Shown here piece by piece: positions 8,645 to 16,942 of a stretch of DNA of 47,071 nucleotides. This DNA is from Microbulbifer rhizosphaerae. Its GTDB lineage: Bacteria; Pseudomonadota; Gammaproteobacteria; Pseudomonadales; Cellvibrionaceae. The notes below the pieces were generated by a model. That model worked only from the letters and a program-made list of their open reading frames with translations. It was not told the origin of the DNA and searched no databases. Numbering within the stretch: the first letter of the stretch is position 1; every line of letters begins with the position of its first letter. The translations under genes were made by a program, and so were the position numbers. The stretch lies in NCBI RefSeq assembly GCF_014191725.1, contig NZ_JACHWZ010000004.1, positions 1 through 47,071 on the forward strand. Reading direction: 5' to 3'.

Positions 8645-11371
8645 ATGGACAGCCCGTCGGAAGTCGGAGGACATATTAAAGATATGCGGGTTGGGGAGGC
8701 ACTGCGGGCATTCTACACGCGGGTGCGTAGCCAGGTCGGCCTGCGCATATTCGCCAGCGTCCTGCTGTTCAGTTTCGCGGTCACCCTGACGCTCACTGCT
8801 ATCCAGCTCTACCTCGAGTATCGGCGCGGCGTCGATGCAATCGACAGCCAGCTCGTGCAGATCGAATACGGCTATCTCGGCAGCCTGCGCGAAGGCCTGT
8901 GGCGACTCGACGAGGGGTACCTGCAGGCCCAAGTGGATGGCATCGTCCGGCTGCCGCACATCCGTGCCGTCGAAATCCGCGAAAATGCAGACAGCGCTCC
9001 TCTGGTCGTGACCGCGGGCCAGCGGGCGAGCCAGCGGGCCGTGGCGAGGGAATACCCCATCTTCTATTCCGTCCGGGGCACCGAGCAGCGGATCGGCACC
9101 CTCTATGTCGAGGCGACCCTGACCGAGCTTTACCGGGAATTGCGCCGCAGCGCCCTGGTCATCCTGCTCAGCGAGGGCCTGCAGACCTTCCTGGTCTCCG
9201 CCTTCATCCTCTACATCGTCCACCGCCTCGTCACCCGCCGCCTGACGACGCTGGCGAGGTTCGTCCAAGGCTACGACCTCCGTAACCCACCGCCGCCGCT
9301 GCGGCTGTCGCGCGATCCCCAGGCGGAGGTGAAGGACGAGCTCGGCCAGGTGGCCGCCGCGTTCAATACCATGTGCGCGAACCTGCAGCGGGCCTATACC
9401 GATCTGCGAGAGCGGGAAGCGCGCATCCAGCGCCTGGTGGACTCCAACATCATCGGGGTGTTCTTCTGGACCCTGGCCGGTGAGGTCACCGCCGCCAACG
9501 ACGCCATGCTCCGTATGATCGGCTACGACCGCCAGGCGCTGCGCTCGGGCCGGATCCACTGGGCCGAGCTGACGCCGCCGGAGTACGAGGCGGTCGATGC
9601 CCGGGCCGCGGAAGAGCTCCGGGCCGAGGGGGCCTGTCGGCCGTACGAGAAGGAGTTCCTCCGCCGGGACGGCAGCCGGGTGCCGGTCCTCCTCGGCGCC
9701 GCGCTGTTCGAGGGCTCCCGGCACGAGGGCGTCGCCTTCGTGCTCGATCTGACCGAGCGCCGGCGGGCCGAGGCCGAACGCGCCGCGCGCCAGAGCGCCG
9801 AGGCTGCGAACGTCGCCAAGAGCGCGTTCCTGGCCAGCATGAGCCACGACCTGCGCACGCCCATGTTCGGCGTGCTCGGGTTCACCGATCTGCTCAGGGA
9901 AACCGACCTCGACCCGATCCAGCGTGAGTACGTTCGGCTTGTCGACCAGTCCGCGAGTTCCCTGCTGGGGTTGCTCAACGACGTCCTTGACTTCTCGAAG
10001 ATCGAAGCTGGTGAGCTGGTCTTGGAGAAAAGCACCTTCCGCGTCGACGACGTGCTGGGGGAGTCCCTGCATTCCCACGCGGTGCCCGCGGCGGACAAGA
10101 ATCTGGAGCTCGCCTACCACTTGTCTCCCGATCTGGCGGATCTGACGGTCGAGGGCGACCGGCTTCGCCTCCGCCAGGTCATCGACAACCTGGTGAGCAA
10201 TGCGGTCAAGTTCACGGACGAGGGGCACGTCGCGGTGGACGTCTCGGTGGTCTCCCGCGCCGACCCGGAGCTGGTGCTCCGGTTCGAGGTAGAAGACACG
10301 GGCATCGGCATCCCGAAGGAGCAGCGGGCCGCAATCTTCGAGGCTTTCCAGCAGGTCAGGCCTCCCGCGCCCCGCCAGGGCGTGGGGCTGGGCCTGGCCA
10401 TCGCAACGAGGCTGGTGGAGCAGATGGGGGGTGAGATCGGCGTTCAGAGCGAGCCGGGCCGTGGCAGTACCTTCTGGTTCACCGCCCGTCTGGGGGTGGC
10501 CGGCGAGGTACCGCGCTTCAGGTCGTCGCGGGACCTGCTGCGAGGCCGCCGGGTCCTGGTGGTAGATGACTACCCCCTCAACCTGCGTATCCTCACCGAG
10601 GTCGTCGAGAACTGGGAGATGGAGCCCGCCGGAGTGGGCTCGGGCCCCATGGCCCTGGACGAGCTGCGGCGGGCTGCCAGGGCGGGCGCACCCTACGACC
10701 TGGTGCTGCTCGATCAGGTGATGCCCGAGATGTCGGGGTTGGAGGTTGCCGAGCAGATCCGCGGGGACGACGCCCTGCGGGATCTGCCCATCGTCCTCCT
10801 CTCCTCGGCGGCGGTGGGGCTGGTTGAGCCCGGGCGCCTCCGGTCCGCCCGGATCTCGCATTCCTTGCCCAAGCCCGTCACGCAGCTTGAGCTGTGGACG
10901 GCCGTCGTCGAGGCGCTGGGCGCCCCCGCGGAGAAGGCCCCGTCCAAGGCCCGGCCCGGCGTCGTCAGCACCCGCCGGGTGCTGTTCGCGGAGGACTCGC
11001 CGGTGAACCAGGCGCTGGTCATCCGCCTCCTGGAGAAGCGCGGCCACGATGTCACTCTCGCGCGCAATGGCCGGGAGGCAGTTGAGGCCTTCGAGCCCGG
11101 CCGGTTTGACATCTTGCTCATGGATGTCGAGATGCCCGAGCTGGACGGCTTAGACGCCACCCGAGCCATTCGAGACGCCGAGCGGGAGTCAGGCACCCAC
11201 GTTCCCATCATCGCCATGACCGCCCATGCCATGAAGGGCGATCGAGAGAAGTGTCTCGAGGCCGGCATGGACGGCTACCTCACCAAGCCGGCCCGGGCCG
11301 AAGACCTCTACGCCGCGGTGGAGGGCGCCGGGACAGGGCAAACGTCGAGCCCATCCACCCGGCGGAGGTAG
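8645..11371 (+). CDS. Membrane hybrid histidine kinase with HAMP, PAS and two receivers (kinase 2)
   Basis: This 908-aa hybrid kinase has a transmembrane helix at about 31-53, a periplasmic sensor loop of roughly 110 residues, a second helix at about 168-192, a HAMP domain (about 193-260), PAS (about 265-370), HisKA with [14 protein letters not shown] (about 390-455), HATPase (about 495-620), REC1 (about 635-755, [11 protein letters not shown]) and REC2 (about 775-895, LLMDVEMPELDG). The kinase-receiver part nearly duplicates kinase 1, while the sensor is unrelated. ATG 8645 lies about 17 nt after AGGAGGG; ATG 8684, preceded by GGAGGA, is an alternative. The frame is open upstream to 8522. 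The binding-protein gene upstream is a possible but unproven ligand partner. Confidence 0.88.
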   Translation: MDSPSEVGGHIKDMRVGEALRAFYTRVRSQVGLRIFASVLLFSFAVTLTLTAIQLYLEYRRGVDAIDSQLVQIEYGYLGSLREGLWRLDEGYLQAQVDGIVRLPHIRAVEIRENADSAPLVVTAGQRASQRAVAREYPIFYSVRGTEQRIGTLYVEATLTELYRELRRSALVILLSEGLQTFLVSAFILYIVHRLVTRRLTTLARFVQGYDLRNPPPPLRLSRDPQAEVKDELGQVAAAFNTMCANLQRAYTDLREREARIQRLVDSNIIGVFFWTLAGEVTAANDAMLRMIGYDRQALRSGRIHWAELTPPEYEAVDARAAEELRAEGACRPYEKEFLRRDGSRVPVLLGAALFEGSRHEGVAFVLDLTERRRAEAERAARQSAEAANVAKSAFLASMSHDLRTPMFGVLGFTDLLRETDLDPIQREYVRLVDQSASSLLGLLNDVLDFSKIEAGELVLEKSTFRVDDVLGESLHSHAVPAADKNLELAYHLSPDLADLTVEGDRLRLRQVIDNLVSNAVKFTDEGHVAVDVSVVSRADPELVLRFEVEDTGIGIPKEQRAAIFEAFQQVRPPAPRQGVGLGLAIATRLVEQMGGEIGVQSEPGRGSTFWFTARLGVAGEVPRFRSSRDLLRGRRVLVVDDYPLNLRILTEVVENWEMEPAGVGSGPMALDELRRAARAGAPYDLVLLDQVMPEMSGLEVAEQIRGDDALRDLPIVLLSSAAVGLVEPGRLRSARISHSLPKPVTQLELWTAVVEALGAPAEKAPSKARPGVVSTRRVLFAEDSPVNQALVIRLLEKRGHDVTLARNGREAVEAFEPGRFDILLMDVEMPELDGLDATRAIRDAERESGTHVPIIAMTAHAMKGDREKCLEAGMDGYLTKPARAEDLYAAVEGAGTGQTSSPSTRRR
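9827..11353 (+). repeat. Kinase-core direct repeat, copy 2
   Basis: This is the partner of 5664-7190: same orientation, gapless, with the same domain content. Recombination between the two copies would delete or duplicate the 4163-bp unit holding the binding-protein gene and one sensor module. Confidence 0.9.
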
Positions 11372-11374
11372 ACG

Positions 11375-11450
11375 TGGATATACTGCGCGAGGCAGACGCC
11401 ACCTTTACCAAAGAGCTGCACAAGGCGACTGGTACCACAAGACCAGCCAG
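11375..11450 (+). pseudogene. guaA: guaA fragment, copy 2
   Basis: Starting 4 nt after the stop of kinase 2, the sequence reads DILREADATFTKELHKA and, after a one-nucleotide frameshift near 11427, DWYHKTSQ. This corresponds to a GMP synthase stretch about 90 residues from its C-terminus, with DWYHKTSQ as the clearest match. Similarity fades after about 11450. At 12017-12031 the sequence ATTGAGCTGGAGTAG resembles the guaA terminal codons, so the dehydrogenase scrap between may lie inside this remnant. Confidence 0.6.
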
Positions 11451-11508
11451 CGATTGAATCAGCTTTCTTGTTGCGCCGTGCGCTGCAGGCGGCTGAACGA
11501 CCAACCGA

Positions 11509-11940
11509 GTGCTGGCACGATGCATGCCCCGTGATTCTGCGATCGCCGGTATCAACCGGACGCGCTCGCCAGCCTGGGGCGAGCAGGTTAGGGATCTGAC
11601 GAATGGGCAGGGGGCCCACTTGATGATCGACGTTGGCGGAGCGGAAACATTGACGCACGCGGCTGATGCACTGCATATGGGGGGGCACGTAGCTGTGGTC
11701 GGATATGTATCCGGCCCCGAGATACGATTGGACCTGCGCCCCCTCTTCATCGGCAGACGCGCCCGCGTGCACGGGCATACTGTCGGTTCCCGCAAGCAGT
11801 TCGAAGCCATGAACCGGGCAATAGAGGCTCACGGGTTGAATCCGGTCATCGATAGCCGCTTCGGGCTGGAAGACCTTGCCAGTGCCTATGTGCGGGTCCG
11901 CTCCGGCGAGGCTTTCGGCAAGGTGTTAGTGACGCTGTAG
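11509..11940 (+). pseudogene. Truncated zinc-type alcohol dehydrogenase (C-terminal third)
   Basis: The open frame of 143 codons carries only the C-terminal part of a medium-chain dehydrogenase. It shows WGEQVRDLTNGQGAHLMIDV, the end of the Rossmann fold with GGHVAVVGYVSG, and the terminus AFGKVLVTL. Full-length members have about 330-340 residues, so the catalytic zinc domain and the first half of the NAD-binding fold are missing. The first dozen codons do not match the family and probably come from a junction or frameshift. There is no ribosome binding site. It lies between guaA-like scraps, in line with rearrangement debris. Confidence 0.65.
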
Positions 11941-12034
11941 AGGACAGCTACGCCGCCGAGAACGGCGAGCGCATAGGCTTCTACGCCCAACTGGCCTGGG
12001 TCAGCCCTCGTTGATAATTGAGCTGGAGTAGGGC

Positions 12035-13093
12035 CTAAAATTCGGCGGTGGGCGATGCCGACAGGGCCCGCAGGTTTTGCAGTACTTTTTCGGCCCGGGC
12101 GATGCTGGCCAGCAATTCGACGTTGTCCGGGTCCAGGGTTTTGGCTTCCCGCCAGACGTCCAGAGCCCGGTCGATATCGCCCTGGCTGTACAAATCATTG
12201 CCCCGCTTGATCGCGGTTTTGATCCGGACGTTTAACTGCGTCCGGAACTGCGATTGCAGGGGCAACAGTTGCGGATGTCGCGGCGAGCGTTGCCGTAGCC
12301 GGTTCAGATGTTGTCGCGCGCTGAGCAGATCGCCGGCGTCCAGCGCCTGCTGCAATGCCACGACAGCCCCATTGTCAAAGGAAGCCTTGGCAGGTTGGCG
12401 TTTCGCCTGGCGAAGCTGGCGGTCGGCCAGGGCCAGGTCGCGTTCGATGTCGTCCTGCTTATCGTCGTCGCCGTACAAACGCTGTGCAATCTGCAAACCG
12501 CGGCGGGCCAGCGCATAGTCCCGCCGTTCCAATGCCCGCTGCGCATAAAGCTGCAGCTCTTTTGCCGATTTACGGCATTTGCGGTGATAACTGTTCAGTT
12601 CCAGCCAGGTCAGCGGGCCGGGGCCTTTGACCTGCCGCAGGCGCTGGTAGGCCTCGGCGTCTTTCAGCAATCGCTCGCCGCGATGGATCGCCAGTTCCGT
12701 GCGCACCAGCTCTTCGCGCAACTGGCGCCGCTCGGCCAATTTCTGCCGCGCCGAGCTCAGTATCCGGCTGTCCGGCAACGCGTGGGAGGCATGACGAAAA
12801 ATCCCGTCGGCGCCGCGCCAGTCGTCCTGTTGCTCCAGCCGGCTCGCGGCGCGGATTACGTCACGCTCGAACTGCCGGAGGCTGCTGTGCAATTGTTTGA
12901 TTTGTTGTTGCTGAACCGAGGTCGCAATATCCAGTTTCTGCAGCCGGTCGAGTTCGGTCGACTGACGGCGGACCTGTTGCAGCGCGTTGGGCGGAAAACC
13001 TTCCAGCGCCTGCTGCTGCGTCGGTATAAGGCTGCAGGCCGGCAGCAGCGGCAATAGCAGCAGCCATAGCAGCAGCGCTGACCGGCTAGGCAT
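12035..13093 (-). CDS. TPR-like lipoprotein paired with the adenylate cyclase
   Basis: The 352-aa product has a lipoprotein signal with lipobox LPAC (Cys20). The mature protein is helical and rich in Gln, Arg and Leu, with coiled-coil-like segments and a C-terminal TPR-like unit (IKRGNDLYSQGDIDRALDVW). I do not recognise a named family. Its start overlaps the end of the cyclase gene by 8 nt, so the two are translationally coupled and probably work together, the lipoprotein on the periplasmic side of a membrane. It could be an accessory or scaffold protein for the cyclase's periplasmic sensor; this is inferred from the overlap only. Confidence 0.8.
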   Translation of the reverse strand: MPSRSALLLWLLLLPLLPACSLIPTQQQALEGFPPNALQQVRRQSTELDRLQKLDIATSVQQQQIKQLHSSLRQFERDVIRAASRLEQQDDWRGADGIFRHASHALPDSRILSSARQKLAERRQLREELVRTELAIHRGERLLKDAEAYQRLRQVKGPGPLTWLELNSYHRKCRKSAKELQLYAQRALERRDYALARRGLQIAQRLYGDDDKQDDIERDLALADRQLRQAKRQPAKASFDNGAVVALQQALDAGDLLSARQHLNRLRQRSPRHPQLLPLQSQFRTQLNVRIKTAIKRGNDLYSQGDIDRALDVWREAKTLDPDNVELLASIARAEKVLQNLRALSASPTAEF

Positions 13094-14609
13094 GGCCGAC
13101 AGCCCGCCGGTTCTGCTGATCGGACCGATAGTTCAGCACTTCCTGCAGATTGGCCTGCAGCAACGGCTGAAATTTGCGATGGATATCCTGCACCGTGTAA
13201 ATCCTCACCGGCGCCGACTTGCCGCGGATCGGCAGTGTCTGCCCGGCCTGGGCGATGACGCGGGACTGCAGAGTGTGAAACAGTTCTTCTCGCATAATGA
13301 TTTGATCCGGTCTGGCCACGGAGCATAACCTGGAAGCGAGGTTGACCGCATCCCCGACCACGGTGTATTCCATCCGGTCGTCGGAGCCCAGGTTGCCGGC
13401 CAGCATCGCGCCGTAGTTGATGCCGATGCGAAAATGCACCTCGGGCCGGCCGTCGGCGCGGCGCTGCTCGTTTAACTGCGCCGCCAGCCGCTGAATCAAT
13501 ATCGCGCAGCTGACCGCGTTGAATGTGTGCTCGGTATCGTCCTCCAGCACGCCGAACGCCAGCATCGCACAGTCGCCGATAAATTTGTCGACCACGCCTC
13601 CATACAACGAACAGGCGCTTGAAATATAAGAGAAATATTCGTTTAACAATTCGGAGACCTGACTCGGCTGCAGCTTTTCCGACATCGCAGTAAAACCGAC
13701 GATATCGGCGAACAGCACAGTCGCCTCGACCGGCCGGCTGACGAGGCGGATCTCGTCCAGGTTGGCCAGTACCTTGTCGGCGACGTTTTTCGACACATAG
13801 CGTGAAAAAACCTGCTCCACTTGCGATTTTTTCAACAGCCCGGCCGCCATATTGTTGAAACCCTCGATTAAAAAGCCGATTTCGTCGTTGCGCCGGTCGT
13901 CGAGCCGGACCCCCAGGTCGCCGCGGTCGATGGCCCGGGTGGCTTCCATCAGATGGTGGATCGGCAGCGACAGTCGCCGGCTCAGCCAATAGGCCAGCAG
14001 GGACGCCAGTAGGGTCATGGCCAGCGTAGCGTAGATAATCGCGTCGCGGGCCCTGGCCGCGGCCTGATCCATCAGCGACGCCGACAAGGTCACCACCGCC
14101 GACCCGACCCGGATGTCCTGGTAGGTGGCCGGTGCGATAAAGCTGATCAGCCGTTCCGGCGGCCTGTCCGCCGTCTGCAGGAACCAGGGCCGGGATATGA
14201 CCCCGGTTGAATCGAAAACGGTATCGGCCCGGTCCGGCTGGATACCGGCCGCCGACAGCAATTCGCCGTTATGGGTATAAATACCGGCGCCGAGGACTTT
14301 TTCATCCTGACCCAGGTTGGCGGTGAGCATGCGCAGGTTCAGGCCGTCCTCCGACAAAATCGGCTCACTGGCCAGTTTCGCCAGTTGCAGCGCCATGGTA
14401 TGGCCGAAATCTTCCAGTTGCGCGTGCATCAGGCGATTCTGGTTATTGCTGATGAACAAGCCCAGGCTCGCCATCCCCAGCACCAGCAACAGGGTCATGA
14501 CCAGCGCCAGTTTGAACGCAATCGGGATATGGCCGGGTAACAATCGATACAGGCCCGATTGTGACACGCTGATGATGGGCCGCAGGGCGACTTTGATCTT
14601 AGTTTTCAA
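13086..14609 (-). CDS. Membrane class III adenylate/guanylate cyclase with HAMP domain
   Basis: This 507-aa membrane cyclase would make a cyclic nucleotide, probably cAMP, in response to a periplasmic signal. Helix 1 is at about 32-54, a periplasmic domain spans about 55-188, helix 2 is at about 189-210, HAMP at about 211-262, and the class III catalytic domain at about 290-470. Metal-binding aspartates are seen in FADIVGFTAMSEKL (Asp302) and IGDCAMLAFG (Asp346), and the transition-state motif GDAVNLASRL is intact, so it should be active. The purine-specifying residues were not checked structurally, so guanylate cyclase is not excluded. The lipoprotein gene follows with an 8-nt overlap. It lies between the accessory region and the aromatic locus and has no evident link to either. 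Confidence 0.88.
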   Translation of the reverse strand: MKTKIKVALRPIISVSQSGLYRLLPGHIPIAFKLALVMTLLLVLGMASLGLFISNNQNRLMHAQLEDFGHTMALQLAKLASEPILSEDGLNLRMLTANLGQDEKVLGAGIYTHNGELLSAAGIQPDRADTVFDSTGVISRPWFLQTADRPPERLISFIAPATYQDIRVGSAVVTLSASLMDQAAARARDAIIYATLAMTLLASLLAYWLSRRLSLPIHHLMEATRAIDRGDLGVRLDDRRNDEIGFLIEGFNNMAAGLLKKSQVEQVFSRYVSKNVADKVLANLDEIRLVSRPVEATVLFADIVGFTAMSEKLQPSQVSELLNEYFSYISSACSLYGGVVDKFIGDCAMLAFGVLEDDTEHTFNAVSCAILIQRLAAQLNEQRRADGRPEVHFRIGINYGAMLAGNLGSDDRMEYTVVGDAVNLASRLCSVARPDQIIMREELFHTLQSRVIAQAGQTLPIRGKSAPVRIYTVQDIHRKFQPLLQANLQEVLNYRSDQQNRRAVGHA

Positions 14610-14902
14610 CTGGCGTGTTCTCCATTATTCGTCATGCATTAGCCCGGCGAGCGAGAATAGGACTATAACAGCTCTTGGGCGGCGGCAAGACTGCGATACT
14701 CTAGGCCCGCCGCCGACACCGGCCGGCGCCCGAAGTCCGGGCCCGGTGAGCGTGTGAGATAGCCCAATCTATTGATCTGGCAATAGTTCGGATATCCTGC
14801 AATGGGTGGGTGTCACAGAGGTTTTTGATCGCCTCTGGCCGGTGAGGCATGATGCGAAGCCTCGCCAGGTGTTTGACAGCGGTGTTTCGGATAGCGCGGT
14901 TG
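14610..14902. other. Intergenic stretch, no gene recognised
   Basis: The cyclase start and the 3' end of the LysR-type gene are both on the minus strand here, so this gap should hold the cyclase promoter. A minus-strand open stretch continues from the LysR gene region in another frame, but I cannot link it to a family. No terminator hairpin followed by T residues is visible. Confidence 0.4.
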
Positions 14903-16102
14903 TCAGTCGCGCTGGGTCGAGAAATCGTGAAGCAATTCGATAAACCTCGCCTGCACAGCGGTGGGTTTCCAGTCGTTGCGCGTGGTAATGCCAATGGCGC
15001 GAGTGGTGCCCGCCAGGGGGGTCGGCATCACCGCCAGCAGCCCGGCTTTCACATCCACTTCCACCTGTCGCGCGGGTAACAGCGCGGCCCGATCGGTATC
15101 CCGTAACAAGCTCCGGATAGCGACCAGCGAGCTGCACTCGATCACGTGCTCCGGTGGTGTCAGCTTCTCGCGCTGGAAAAAGTGGCTGAAAGCTTTCCGG
15201 GCGGGGGTCCGCTCACGCGGGGCAATCCAGTCCAGTTGACTCAGTACCCTGGCACTGGCCCGCCGTTTCGCCAGCAGGGGGTGGCCCGGCCGCACCACGA
15301 TGTACAGAGGGTCGTCGAACAGAACCTCCTGCCGGATATCCGGGCTGGGCAGGGGGTGGCGCAAGGCGCCCACGATCATGTGGATCTGGGCATGTAGTAA
15401 TGCGTGGAGTTGTTCATCGTAGGGGCCGTCAACAATTTTCACCCGCGTTTCGGGGTAAACCTGCAATAAGCGGGAGACTGCCTGGGGCACCATGCGTGTC
15501 CGGGCCAGGGGCAGGCTGCCCACTGCCAGACTGGCGACCAACTTGCCCCCGGTGAGTGAGCGCACCTCGTCAAAACCCTGCCGTATTTCATCGAAGGCCA
15601 GGTTGGCGTAACGCGCCATCTGCCGCGCCCGCCAGGTGGGCTCGACACCGAAGGGTGAGCGGCGAAACAGCTCCTGGCCGCTGACGGTTTCCAGCTCCCG
15701 CGCCGCGCGCTGTACGGTGGGCTGGCTCAGGCCCAACTGGTTGGCGGCGTGACTAAAGCTGCCGGTGTTCACCACGGTGATCAGTGCGCGCAGTTGCGCT
15801 ACGGTCAGCAAGCGCCGTAATCCCTGTTGGCCGCCGCGCCCGGTAGCCTCGCGCTCCAATTGTTTCAGCCAGGCCAGGCCGCGCTCGACGCGTTCCAGGT
15901 AGACCCTGCCCGCCGCCGTTGGGAATACGCCGGAAGTTGTGCGATTAAATAGTTCGGTCCCCAGCATCCGTTCAATGCCGGAAAGGCCCTGGGTAACGGC
16001 GGATTGGGACAGGTGCACGGAGCGAGCCGCCGAGCTGATACTGCCGCTGTGACCCGCCTCGGCGAGGGCAGCCAGATGCCGCAGGTTGGGAACAGTGTCC
16101 AT
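14903..16102 (-). CDS. LysR-type regulator with two tandem N-terminal HTH domains
   Basis: This 399-aa regulator is longer than the usual LysR protein of about 300 aa because it has two LysR-type winged-HTH domains. The first, at about 5-66, has SISSAARSVHLSQSAVTQGL; the second, at about 101-162, has SFSHAANQLGLSQPTVQRAA. A standard substrate-binding domain follows (about 185-395). The start at 16102 is fixed by AAGGAG five nucleotides upstream; a GTG at 16108 would overlap that site. It is divergent from ligK, the first gene of the protocatechuate 4,5-cleavage operon, which is the usual place for a LysR activator of that pathway. A pathway intermediate is the likely inducer. A dyad at 16124-16145 lies in the intergenic region. 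Confidence 0.88.
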   Translation of the reverse strand: MDTVPNLRHLAALAEAGHSGSISSAARSVHLSQSAVTQGLSGIERMLGTELFNRTTSGVFPTAAGRVYLERVERGLAWLKQLEREATGRGGQQGLRRLLTVAQLRALITVVNTGSFSHAANQLGLSQPTVQRAARELETVSGQELFRRSPFGVEPTWRARQMARYANLAFDEIRQGFDEVRSLTGGKLVASLAVGSLPLARTRMVPQAVSRLLQVYPETRVKIVDGPYDEQLHALLHAQIHMIVGALRHPLPSPDIRQEVLFDDPLYIVVRPGHPLLAKRRASARVLSQLDWIAPRERTPARKAFSHFFQREKLTPPEHVIECSSLVAIRSLLRDTDRAALLPARQVEVDVKAGLLAVMPTPLAGTTRAIGITTRNDWKPTAVQARFIELLHDFSTQRD

Positions 16103-16123
16103 GGTCACTCCTTGTCGAGAGCA

Positions 16124-16145
16124 CCATTATAGAAAAATCTAATGG
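16124..16145. promoter_or_regulatory. Candidate LysR operator between the regulator and ligK
   Basis: The 22-nt dyad has outer arms CCATTA and TAATGG, an inner TAGA/TCTA pair and a T-N11-A spacing (T16130 to A16142), as LysR recognition sites have. It lies 22 nt before the regulator start and 107 nt before ligK, suited to autorepression plus activation. The assignment is based on symmetry and position. Confidence 0.35.
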
Positions 16146-16251
16146 GGTATGACAGTAATCGAACAAAGCATTTCAAGCGCTTTGGATAATAATGAGCAGC
16201 ATCCGATTTGCAGTTTTTAGTAACTGTTCATAACAAACAGGAGGAGGCTGG

Positions 16252-16941
16252 ATGGGCGTCTGCGTAACCAATATTGAGCGCGTCCCCGAGGATATCGCGG
16301 CGCAATATGCCGGCGCCGAAACCGCAACCGTACACGAGGCGCAGGGTCGCAAGGGGCTGATGGCTTCATATATGCGCCCTATCTACCGCCCCGCGAAAAT
16401 CGCCGGCCCCGCGGTGACCTGTGAGGTGGCTCCGGGAGACAACTGGATGATCCATGTGGCGGTGGAACAGTGCCGGCCGGGGGATGTGCTGGTGGTTTCG
16501 CCCTCCAGCCCCTGCGAGGACGGTTACTTCGGCGACCTGTTGGCGACATCCCTGAAGGCGCGGGGTGTACTGGGTCTGGTGATCGACGCCGGCGTACGGG
16601 ACATTGCCACCCTGACCGAAATGGGTTTTCCTGTCTGGTCGCGGGCGGTGTTCTGCCAGGGCACCGTCAAGGAGACCGTGGGTAACGTCAACATCCCCGT
16701 GGTTTGCGCCGGCGCGCTGGTCAATCCCGGCGATCTGGTGGTGGCGGATGACGACGGCGTGGTGGTGGTGCCCCGGCAGGGCGCCGCGGAAGCGGCGGAG
16801 AAAATACGCAAGCGCCTGATCAACGAGGAAGAGAAGCGCAAGCGGCTCGCCGCCGGCGAGTTGGGCCTGGACATCTACAACATGCGCGAACGCCTGGCCG
16901 AGAAGGGGCTGCGTTACGTGGACTCCCTGGAGGACCTGTAA
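16252..16941 (+). CDS. ligK: 4-carboxy-4-hydroxy-2-oxoadipate aldolase / oxaloacetate decarboxylase
   Basis: This is the last enzyme of protocatechuate 4,5-cleavage. It splits 4-carboxy-4-hydroxy-2-oxoadipate into pyruvate and oxaloacetate and can also decarboxylate oxaloacetate. The 229-aa protein belongs to the RraA-like family of divalent-metal class II aldolases. The typical motifs are [12 protein letters not shown] (about 97-108) and the Arg-Asp pair in DAGVRDI (about 119-125), which binds substrate and metal. The ribosome binding site AGGAGGAGG is strong. It is the first gene of the operon ligK-galD-oxidoreductase-ligJ-ligI-ligA-ligB, and galD starts 1 nt after its stop. The divergent LysR gene probably controls it. 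Confidence 0.93.
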   Translation: MGVCVTNIERVPEDIAAQYAGAETATVHEAQGRKGLMASYMRPIYRPAKIAGPAVTCEVAPGDNWMIHVAVEQCRPGDVLVVSPSSPCEDGYFGDLLATSLKARGVLGLVIDAGVRDIATLTEMGFPVWSRAVFCQGTVKETVGNVNIPVVCAGALVNPGDLVVADDDGVVVVPRQGAAEAAEKIRKRLINEEEKRKRLAAGELGLDIYNMRERLAEKGLRYVDSLEDL

Positions 16942-16942
16942 G

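Noticed and set aside
5193..11047. Long minus-strand open frames opposite both hybrid kinases (about 590 and 830 codons)
   Set aside because: They mirror the GC-rich codon pattern of the kinases, are duplicated only because the kinase cores are, have low-complexity composition and have no ribosome binding sites.
14701..14994. Minus-strand open stretch between the cyclase and LysR genes
   Set aside because: It overlaps the LysR 3' end in another frame, has no start signal, and I could not connect the translation with any family.
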